In this document: in pieces, positions 1 through 5,551 of the stretch
Layout of the letters: each line of letters begins with the position of its first letter
How positions within the stretch are numbered: the stretch's first letter is position 1
NCBI GenBank assembly: GCA_030746455.1
Contig: JASLMQ010000633.1
Span: 1-6,047, forward strand
DNA length: 6,047 nt
Direction: 5' to 3'
Source of the DNA: Candidatus Latescibacterota bacterium
GTDB taxonomy: Bacteria > Latescibacterota > UBA2968 > GCA-2709665
Translations under genes and position numbers: made by a program
The notes under the pieces: generated by a model
Told to the model about the DNA's origin: nothing
Database searches by the model: none
What the model saw: the letters and a program-made list of their open reading frames with translations, nothing else

Positions 1-1150
1 ACCGATCCACGTCCACGTTCGGAAAAACGTAGTACGGCCGGATCTCCTGGACCTGCTGATAGGTCTGCTTCAAGGGGCGCTCGTCCCAGATTCTCACGTT
101 CCGGATCGTGAGGGGGTTGGCCTCGATATCCGTCCGATCCAGGTCCTCGGAGGCCTCGAAGGGCTTCTCCTCGATCTGGGACAGTCCGTAGGCCTGCCGC
201 GTCGCCAGGATGTTGTTCTCGATGTAGGGCGCCTCACGCGCCAGCTCGTTGGGTTCCACGACCAGCTTCTGGATCACGGCCGAGGGTACGGCCCCAACCA
301 CGATGGCCCCACCAACGAGAAGCCCGGCACCGACGATCGGCAGCCTGGTACCTCGGATGCGCACATTCATAAACAGAAGCACCGAGGCCCCGATGAAGAG
401 CAACACGAGAAACAAGTAGGCATAGATCTGCACGTTCACGTCGACGTAGCCGGCGCCAAAGGCGACCTTGCCTCGGGAGAAGAGCAATCCATAGATCTTC
501 AGCCGGTAGATCCACGCCAGGTCCAGAAGCAGAAGTCCTCCCAGCGCGGAGAAATGCGCCAACGGACGGGGCATCACATCCAGCTTCTCCTGGAAGCGAA
601 CGCCTCCCGCAGCCGCATACACCAGCCCCACCACCAGGCCGGAGACCACGATCGCTCCGAGCAGGAACTTGGACAGGAACTGGTAGAAAGGCAGCGAGAA
701 CACGTAGTATCCGATGTCGTGTCCGAAGATCGGATCGACCGTCCCGAAGGGCTGTGCGTTGAAATAGCGGAGCACCAAGGGCCACTGGCCTGCCCCCACC
801 ATGCCCAAAACCAGCACGAGCGCGCCGCCCGCGACACCGTAGCCCAGCCAGGATCGCAGCAGCACATCCCCGGGAGGCGGCTCTCCCTCGCCCTGGATAC
901 CGCCGACGCGCAGGGCGTGCCGGGTGAACCGGCCGGCCACCCACATGTTGGTCCCAACGAACAGTGCGGCCAGAATCCCGAACAGGAACCCCGACCCGAA
1001 CCGCGCGCGGATCATGCGCCAGAACACCGACTGATAGTCCAGGTTTTGAAACCACAGCCAGTCCGTGTAGTACGAGACCAGCAGCTTGCCCCCCACGAGC
1101 AAGGCCATCAGCCCTACCAGAATCATCCATCGATTTGATTTCGGCTCCAT
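1..1150 (-). CDS. UPF0182 family integral membrane protein (N-terminal part, cut by window edge)
   Basis: Reading from ATG at 1150 to the left edge gives 383 uninterrupted codons; the rest of the gene lies outside the window. UPF0182 (PF03699) proteins are usually around 900 residues, with seven N-terminal transmembrane helices and a large extracytoplasmic C-terminal domain; their function is unknown. Seven hydrophobic segments are visible at about residues 8-27, 52-73, 104-122, 161-181, 198-214, 241-262 and 271-293. Family signatures follow: a DPIFGHDIGYYVFSLPFY segment at 139-156 and PNELAREAPYIENNI at 300-314, running into TRQAYGL at 317-323. These leave little doubt about the family. The start is supported by AGGAAGAGGG directly upstream (minus strand, about 1155-1164). 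The gene is divergent from the plus-strand cluster and need not be functionally linked to it. Confidence 0.93.
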   Translation of the reverse strand, partial: MEPKSNRWMILVGLMALLVGGKLLVSYYTDWLWFQNLDYQSVFWRMIRARFGSGFLFGILAALFVGTNMWVAGRFTRHALRVGGIQGEGEPPPGDVLLRSWLGYGVAGGALVLVLGMVGAGQWPLVLRYFNAQPFGTVDPIFGHDIGYYVFSLPFYQFLSKFLLGAIVVSGLVVGLVYAAAGGVRFQEKLDVMPRPLAHFSALGGLLLLDLAWIYRLKIYGLLFSRGKVAFGAGYVDVNVQIYAYLFLVLLFIGASVLLFMNVRIRGTRLPIVGAGLLVGGAIVVGAVPSAVIQKLVVEPNELAREAPYIENNILATRQAYGLSQIEEKPFEASEDLDRTDIEANPLTIRNVRIWDERPLKQTYQQVQEIRPYYVFPNVDVDR

Positions 1151-1360
1151 AGCACCCTCTTCCTGATGTAATCGAGTTCCCGATGCAGACCCGTCGTCCG
1201 GGCCCGACTTGACCACCTGAAGTAAACAAAAACAGACGTTTCTGTCAGCTAAAAAACGAACCGGCCCTTGGGAGCGACTGGTCGGGACCCTCGGACCCTG
1301 CATTCGATCGGACGTGTTCGGGCTCGGCGGGAATGGCTGCCTGCCCCGAAATCGTGCACC

Positions 1361-1389
1361 TTGACATCATCCTGCCCCCCGGGTATTTT
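1361..1389 (+). promoter_or_regulatory. Sigma-70-type promoter for the rightward gene cluster
   Basis: TTGACA at 1361-1366 matches the -35 consensus at all six positions. TATTTT at 1384-1389 matches the -10 consensus at four of six, and the spacer is exactly 17 bp (1367-1383). Initiation would fall near 1396, leaving a leader of about 64 nt before the GTG at 1460. In GC-rich DNA a full TTGACA at ideal spacing and the right distance from a start is unlikely to be chance. The site argues against translation starting at TTG 1268. Confidence 0.65.
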
Positions 1390-1448
1390 GGGTCTGCTGC
1401 CCACGGATTCCGTCCCCTTCGGCCTGTCTTCACATTGTGCACCGCTTT

Positions 1449-1452
1449 GGAG
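1449..1452 (+). promoter_or_regulatory. Ribosome binding site deciding the GTG 1460 start
   Basis: GGAG at 1449-1452 (in context TTTGGAG) lies 7 nt before GTG 1460. The in-frame alternatives, TTG 1268 and ATG 1493, lack a comparable site, and 1493 would trim the beginning of the domain. Confidence 0.6.
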
Positions 1453-1459
1453 TTGTCCT

Positions 1460-2641
1460 GTGAGCGCCGTCCGGCTGCCGCTAGACTCGATTATGGATTG
1501 CGCCCGAGGTCGCCATGTGGGCGTCCTCACCAACGGAATGATCTGGATCGAAGACGCGGCCGACGATCTGGCGGGCGTCGTATCCAGGGCCGCCGACGGG
1601 GTCGTCCTCCTGTGCGGAGAGCACGGCATCCGTGGCGACGAAGGACCCAGCGCCCCCAAACCCAGTCGGTTCGACACGTACAGACGACTCGAGACGCGTT
1701 CGCTCTACGAGTACCGAAACGTCCTCAGCCCCGAAGCCATCGCGGACGTGGACCTCCTCGTGGTCGGCCTCCACGAGATCGGGTGTCGCCACTACTCCTA
1801 CAAGCGCACGATGTGTCACCTGTTGCAGACCGCCGCCCACATTGGGAAACCAGTCGTCGTCGTGGACACGCCCAATCCCATCCGAGGCGACATCGTCGAG
1901 GGCAATCTGCCGGATCCGGGTTTCTATGATGGGGGCCCTGATGGATCCGCCACTTACTCGTGGTTCGTCGCGCCGATCTGCTATCGCCATGGGATGACAA
2001 TCGGGGAGCTGGCCCTGATGGCCAGGGGCTTCCTCGGATTGGAGGTCGACCTTCAGATCATCACGATGGAGGGTTGGAATCGGTCGATGTGGTGGGACGA
2101 CACCGGCTGGCCCTACCTTCCGATGGACCCCAGTATCTACAGCGTTGAGACGGCGCTCGGGTTCGTCTGCACCGGACTCCTGCAGGGAACCACGCTCTCC
2201 TGGGGGATTGGCACATCAGACCCCTTCCGGGTGGTCGGTGCGCCCTGGATCCAGGACGACAGGCTCCTGTGCGCCCTCAGGGATCGGGAGCTCGACGGCG
2301 TAACCTGGAGTCGTGCCCACTTCACGCCCCGGTGGCACGAGGGGGTGCTGTGGAGCCGGTTCGTCGACCAGCCGTGCAATGGGGTCAGACTGCATTTCAC
2401 CGACCGCGATGTCGTCCGCGCCTCGGAGGTTCAGCTCTCGTTGATGGTGGAGCTGCGCCGCCTCTACCCGGACCACTTCGACTTCGTCGATGAGAACCGT
2501 CAGTTCGACATCAGGCTCGAGGACAGCCAGTGGTCCCGGAGGCTGCGAGAGGGCGAAGATGTCGAACCCATCCTGAGAGAGTGGCAGGCGGCAGCCGACC
2601 GGTTCCAGGAGGACCGAAGGCCCTACCTCCTCTACACCTGA
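1460..2641 (+). CDS. DUF1343 / NamZ-like (GH171-type) protein, divergent, no signal peptide
   Basis: The 393-residue product matches DUF1343 (PF07075) along its length. Characterised members such as NamZ of Bacillus subtilis are exo-beta-N-acetylmuramidases acting on peptidoglycan fragments outside the cytoplasm. Visible landmarks are HVGVLTN (19-25), GEHGIRG (53-59, with the conserved EHG), a GLHEIGCRHYSY block (103-114) where the family usually has an IQDVGxRFYTY-like one, DTPNPI (136-141), RHGMTIGEL (176-184), MEGWNRSMWW (203-212), a QGTTLSWGIGTSDPF stretch (242-256), GAPW (260-263) and the C-terminal YLLY. The stretch at 242-256 departs from the usual EGTNxSEGRGTTRPF: the Glu-Gly-Arg-Gly core reads Trp-Gly-Ile-Gly. 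No signal peptide or lipobox is seen from any start, so the protein appears cytoplasmic, unlike exported NamZ. Family membership is secure; muramidase activity is uncertain. It is the first gene after the promoter at 1361-1389. Confidence 0.88.
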   Translation: MSAVRLPLDSIMDCARGRHVGVLTNGMIWIEDAADDLAGVVSRAADGVVLLCGEHGIRGDEGPSAPKPSRFDTYRRLETRSLYEYRNVLSPEAIADVDLLVVGLHEIGCRHYSYKRTMCHLLQTAAHIGKPVVVVDTPNPIRGDIVEGNLPDPGFYDGGPDGSATYSWFVAPICYRHGMTIGELALMARGFLGLEVDLQIITMEGWNRSMWWDDTGWPYLPMDPSIYSVETALGFVCTGLLQGTTLSWGIGTSDPFRVVGAPWIQDDRLLCALRDRELDGVTWSRAHFTPRWHEGVLWSRFVDQPCNGVRLHFTDRDVVRASEVQLSLMVELRRLYPDHFDFVDENRQFDIRLEDSQWSRRLREGEDVEPILREWQAAADRFQEDRRPYLLYT

Positions 2642-2656
2642 CCCCCGCTGGACAGA

Positions 2657-2672
2657 CCCGGTCGAAGCCGGG
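2657..2672 (+). other. Short GC-rich hairpin in the gap after the NamZ-like gene
   Basis: CCCGGT (2657-2662) and GCCGGG (2667-2672) can pair around a CGAA loop (five GC pairs and one G-U). No T-tract follows, so it is not a standard intrinsic terminator. It might attenuate transcription or stabilise the upstream mRNA, or be chance. The rest of the 117-base gap shows no convincing promoter. Confidence 0.3.
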
Positions 2673-2758
2673 CCTCATCCGCCGCCCGGTGCCGTTGTGC
2701 CACAGTTCACGTCTCTGTTTGAGTTCGGATCACGTTCCTGGAAGGTGAGGGACCCGTC

Positions 2759-3496
2759 ATGGACACCGCCGATATCGTTCGCAAGATCCGAGAGCTTCCC
2801 CGTGAGGGCCTTGTTCGCACACTGTACGAGGCCATTCCGTGGAAGGAGCGTGCCCACTACGAAACCCGGATCATGGATCCCGCGATCCGTCCGTTGCGGG
2901 ATGACATGGTCCTCGTCGGCCCGGCCTACACGGTTGGGGATCCCTGGATGGCCCTTGATATGCTTGCCGACGACTCCAAGGCCGGGTGCGTCATCGCCAT
3001 AGCGACAGCAGGATGCGAGGGCACCTTTGCCGGAGGATTCATGGCCACCCTCGCCCAGGCCGACGGGGCCGTCGGTCTCGTCACCGACGGGTTCGTCACC
3101 GGAAGCGCTGCCCTCGTCAAGCAGGACCTGCCGGTCTTCTCAAAGGGCTCTCGAGTTCCCTACGCCGGCTACTCCGTTGAGGGCCGCTATCAGGTACCCG
3201 TCTCGTGTGGTGGCGTCCTGGTCGAGCCAGGCCAGATCATCGTTGGCGACGCCGATGGAGTCATGGTCCTCAGGCCACAGGATGCCGAGGTCCTTGCCGA
3301 AGACGCCCGTTGGCTGGTGGAGGTGATCCGGATCATGAAGACACGCTACCTGAGCAAGGGCGTCCGCTTCGTGGACATCCCCGGCGTCCGCGACTACTGG
3401 CGCTACAAGGTCGAGGGCACGCGCGGCGAGGCCGAGTTCTACAGGGAGTGGGTCGAGAAGCACGGAGAAGGCGAACCGCAGGCTGGGATGGAATGA
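2759..3496 (+). CDS. RraA-like / HMG-aldolase-fold family protein lacking the usual Arg-Asp pair
   Basis: The 245-residue product belongs to the RraA-like superfamily (PF03737). This includes class II 4-hydroxy-4-methyl-2-oxoglutarate / 4-carboxy-4-hydroxy-2-oxoadipate aldolases, and RraA, the RNase E regulator. Evidence is the GPAYTV strand (54-59), the AGCVIAIATAG strand and turn (75-85), GAVGLVTDG (103-111), LPVFSKG (124-130) and the strongly conserved VSCGGVLVEPGQIIVGDADGV block (about 148-168). Aldolases normally carry Arg-Asp in a DGxxRD motif after the VxDG strand; here the pair reads Thr114-Gly115. The GE-type residue on the preceding helix is also replaced (GGF, 92-94). Classical metal-dependent aldolase chemistry is therefore doubtful. 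The roughly 35-residue N-terminal extension and about 70-residue C-terminal tail are longer than in RraA. The ATG has a good GGTGAGG-type site 8 nt upstream. Its last codons overlap the next gene by 4 nt, implying translational coupling. Confidence 0.85.
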   Translation: MDTADIVRKIRELPREGLVRTLYEAIPWKERAHYETRIMDPAIRPLRDDMVLVGPAYTVGDPWMALDMLADDSKAGCVIAIATAGCEGTFAGGFMATLAQADGAVGLVTDGFVTGSAALVKQDLPVFSKGSRVPYAGYSVEGRYQVPVSCGGVLVEPGQIIVGDADGVMVLRPQDAEVLAEDARWLVEVIRIMKTRYLSKGVRFVDIPGVRDYWRYKVEGTRGEAEFYREWVEKHGEGEPQAGME

Positions 3497-4776
3497 CGAA
3501 GATGGACCTGAACACGGTTGTCTCCCACATCGGCGAACCGGAGACTGTCGAAGCGATCCGCCCCCACTGGGAGGAATCGGTGACCTCGCTTCCAAAGGAC
3601 CTCCCTGGCTTCTTGCGTCCGAACCAGATCACAGTGGCAAGGGAATGGGGTGGTTTCGGACCCGAAGTGGATTCGGTCCTCATCGAAACGGCCAGCCGGA
3701 TCGCCGCCGAGCCCATCCTGCGCCATCTCGCCTGGCACGCCCACCAGCTGATGTTCGTGCACACGGACTTCAGCGATTTCGGCAGGTGGCCCCGTCTCGA
3801 GGGCGCCCTGGGGGCGCGCGCCGGCGTGTTCTACCTGCTCCTCAGCCTGGCGGTGGTGCCACGGATCCGGAAAGCTCACCGGTCCCGTGGCGTTCCGGAG
3901 GAGGTCACCCGTGCCAACTGCCGCGACCTCTCCATCGGTGCGAAGCGATACAGCGCCATCTCTGGCGGACGTCTCGGATCGGGGCGCAGGTTGCTCGGTT
4001 GGCACCGGCTCGTCGCCTCGGGCGATCTCTACCGTCTGGGTCGGATGCAATATGTTCACAGGCCCTTCCGGGGCCGGCTTCGAGTCTACCGGAATCGGGG
4101 GACGGGCAACACCGTCGCCCTGTCCGACGGGGGGATTCAGTACGACGGAGAGGGCTACATCGCTGGACCCGACGACAGCAGCGGTGAGGAGTCCCCAAGG
4201 ACCTCTACCCTTGAGGAAACCGAGACCACCGTCACGGGGACTCCCATCTCTCCCAAGGGCATGGCCGTCAGGTCGCAGGTCACACTGAGCCTCGACGAGT
4301 GGTCGCCCGCTCTTGCCACTGGAGATCCGGTCCTCGAAATGCACATTCCCGAGGGGGAGCCACTGTCGCTCGAGGCCTGCGGCTCGTCCATGCGTCGAGC
4401 CGTGGACTTCTTCCCCGTCTACGAGCCGGACAAGCCCTTCGCCGGCATCGCGTCCACTTCGTGGATCTTCAACACCCAGCTCGAGGAGATGCTTTCGACC
4501 TCGTCCAACCTGGTCGGCTACCAGCATGAGCTGCACCTGTTCCCCGTCCCCACGAACGGTCGAGCCGGCCTCTACTTCATCTTCTACCAGGATGATGTCG
4601 ATCCCGAGACAGCGCCCCGGGATACCTCTCTCAAGCGCGCAGTTCTGGACCATCTGGCCGCCGGAAAGCCCCTGCGAAGCGGGGGCATGTTCATGCTGAC
4701 CGAGGATCTGCCCCATTTCGGAACCCAATACTACAGGAAGAAGTGGCCGCCACAGGACATCGGCACGGATCCCTGA
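3493..4776 (+). CDS. Two-domain GNAT-like acyltransferase
   Basis: The 427-residue product resembles proteins annotated as acyltransferase domain-containing, with an N-terminal helical domain (NAT_N / DUF5596 type) and a GNAT-like C-terminal domain (GNAT_C type). The N-terminal half ends in a helix reading AGVFYLLLSLAVVPRIRKAH (110-129) and RGVPEEV (132-138), then WHRL and LYRLGRMQY. The C-terminal domain shows the family pattern LEMHIPEGEPL (281-291), an SW motif (323-324) followed by NTQLEEML, and PRDTSLKRAVLDHL (375-388). These motifs are recalled from the family rather than tied to proven catalytic residues; the substrate is unknown. No signal peptide is visible. ATG 3493 overlaps the TGA of the RraA-like gene (ATGA); ATG 3502 is an alternative. 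The same frame is open upstream to 3205, but that part is the shadow of the RraA-like gene. The gene ends CCC-TGA at 4771-4776 inside a small hairpin. Confidence 0.82.
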   Translation: MTKMDLNTVVSHIGEPETVEAIRPHWEESVTSLPKDLPGFLRPNQITVAREWGGFGPEVDSVLIETASRIAAEPILRHLAWHAHQLMFVHTDFSDFGRWPRLEGALGARAGVFYLLLSLAVVPRIRKAHRSRGVPEEVTRANCRDLSIGAKRYSAISGGRLGSGRRLLGWHRLVASGDLYRLGRMQYVHRPFRGRLRVYRNRGTGNTVALSDGGIQYDGEGYIAGPDDSSGEESPRTSTLEETETTVTGTPISPKGMAVRSQVTLSLDEWSPALATGDPVLEMHIPEGEPLSLEACGSSMRRAVDFFPVYEPDKPFAGIASTSWIFNTQLEEMLSTSSNLVGYQHELHLFPVPTNGRAGLYFIFYQDDVDPETAPRDTSLKRAVLDHLAAGKPLRSGGMFMLTEDLPHFGTQYYRKKWPPQDIGTDP

Positions 4777-4796
4777 GCTCTGCCCTCAGCGTTTTT
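4773..4796 (+). terminator. Possible weak intrinsic terminator at the end of the acyltransferase gene
   Basis: CTGAG (4773-4777) pairs perfectly with CTCAG (4785-4789) around a 7-nt loop, and five T residues follow at 4792-4796 after a two-base gap. The stem is only 5 bp and includes the stop codon, so termination would be partial at best. It may instead influence the ribosome at the CCC-TGA stop. Confidence 0.3.
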
Positions 4797-4831
4797 CGCC
4801 AGCGCGGTGGTTAGCGCTCGCGACCGCCGCA

Positions 4832-4921
4832 TGCAGGCTTGCGTGCCGAGTTTGGCTAGCCCTGGTCCTTTTACTGCTTGGGATCTGTCCCGGGTGGGCG
4901 AGTGAGAACCAGTCGCTCCAC
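4832..4921 (+). other. In-frame signal-peptide coding segment upstream of the first canonical YdjY-like start
   Basis: The frame of the YdjY-like gene is open back to 4700. Between 4832 and 4921 it encodes a textbook signal peptide: Arg residues, then the hydrophobic run VWLALVLLLLGICPGWA, then SENQ, with GWA-S a plausible signal peptidase I site. No ATG, GTG or TTG occurs in this frame between the TGA at 4697 and the GTG at 4922. Either a rare start (for example CTG 4862), a frameshift (natural or a sequence error; ATG 4831 lies just upstream in another frame), or recoding at the previous stop is needed to use it. A hairpin, GCGGTGG (4804-4810) with CCGCCGC (4824-4830), lies just upstream. 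Confidence 0.6.
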
Positions 4922-5524
4922 GTGGATCCCGCCCGGAAGGAGTTGCGTCTCCCAGCCGTGTGGCACCCGGGCCGTTTCCAGGGCTGGCGAGCCCGACTTC
5001 TGGGCACGGCGGGCCATCACCTGCTATCCTGGGAGAAAGGTCGGTCGGCCTCCTATGCCCTGTTGACAACGGCGGTCGATGACCGAGCGGTCTACGATGC
5101 CCTGGTGAAGATCGGGGCATGTCCGGGTAACGCGCTCATCCGCGCCGCGTGGGACAGGCGCCGGGATCCAGCCGATCCTGCCCCCGACGTACGTGTCCAG
5201 GGCGCTCCGCTCCGGATTAGCTTGATCTGGAGCGGTCAGAGCGACCCGGTGCCCCTGGGACACCTGATCGAAGATCCAGGCGAGAAGGGATTCGACTTCA
5301 GGTTCGGTGGTCACGAGGACCTCATCGACGCATGGAATTCTGGCTGCGTCGTCTGTCTCTACAGCTGCCCCGGTGGCAAAATAGGCAATGCAGCCTACAC
5401 CATCCGCGATCAGGTTGGAAGGGCAACGCGGTTTCGCATCCGGAAAGACAGCTTCCCGCCGGACGAAACCCCGGTCACGGTGGTCATCCGCCTGATGGAC
5501 GTACCGTCCGACCACGATCACTGA
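4922..5524 (+). CDS. YdjY-domain protein, probably secreted, with a CxxCxxxC motif
   Basis: From the first canonical start (GTG 4922) the product has 200 residues, but the true start is almost certainly further upstream because a signal peptide is encoded just before it in the same frame. The sequence resembles the YdjY-domain family of uncharacterised exported proteins: VDPARKELRLPAV near the start, GHHLLSWEKG (31-40), a YDALVKIGACPGNAL segment (58-72), RFGGHEDLIDAWNSGCVVC (127-145), and PGGKIGNAAYTIRD (150-163). Cys142, Cys145 and Cys149 form CxxCxxxC, which could bind a metal or an Fe-S cluster, or form disulfides in the periplasm; this is inference. The family assignment is from memory of conserved blocks. 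The gene follows the acyltransferase gene in the same direction and is followed after 27 nt by the methyltransferase gene. Its role in the cluster is unknown. Confidence 0.72.
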   Translation: MDPARKELRLPAVWHPGRFQGWRARLLGTAGHHLLSWEKGRSASYALLTTAVDDRAVYDALVKIGACPGNALIRAAWDRRRDPADPAPDVRVQGAPLRISLIWSGQSDPVPLGHLIEDPGEKGFDFRFGGHEDLIDAWNSGCVVCLYSCPGGKIGNAAYTIRDQVGRATRFRIRKDSFPPDETPVTVVIRLMDVPSDHDH

Positions 5525-5551
5525 TCTCCGAACAGAAACGCCTCCTATCCC

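Larger units (their letters stand above)
1151..1459. other. Divergent intergenic region between the UPF0182 gene and the NamZ-like gene
   Basis: This 309-base stretch separates two divergently transcribed genes. I see no credible gene in it: the plus-strand frame is open from a TTG at 1268, but the resulting N-terminal 64 residues resemble no domain or signal peptide and would contain the promoter described below. An AT-rich patch at 1221-1260 stands out from the GC-rich surroundings and contains the short dyad ACAGA-CGTT-TCTGT (1232-1245). It could be part of the leftward promoter or an operator, but no good -35/-10 pair is visible there on the minus strand. Confidence 0.6.

Noticed and set aside
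234..1229. 331-codon minus-strand frame and 194-codon plus-strand frame at 554-1138
   Set aside because: Both are shadows of the UPF0182 gene, whose true frame is open to the window edge with seven hydrophobic segments and family motifs.
1220..1248. Leftward promoter or terminator around the AT-rich dyad
   Set aside because: On the minus strand CTGACA with TTACTT at 17 bp is a poor -10 match, and the stem before the T-rich run is only 5-6 weak base pairs; neither is convincing.
1268..1459. N-terminal extension of the NamZ-like gene from TTG 1268
   Set aside because: The extension contains a near-consensus promoter, encodes no signal peptide or domain, and a GTG with a good ribosome binding site starts exactly at the domain boundary.
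2695..2723. Internal promoter before the RraA-like gene (TTGTGC, 17 bp, TTTGAG)
   Set aside because: Both hexamers match the consensus poorly; chance occurrence is likely.
3439..4728. 429-codon open frame on the minus strand
   Set aside because: It lies opposite the acyltransferase gene, shows no recognisable domain, and is the expected antisense shadow in GC-rich coding DNA. The plus-strand product has family motifs along its length.
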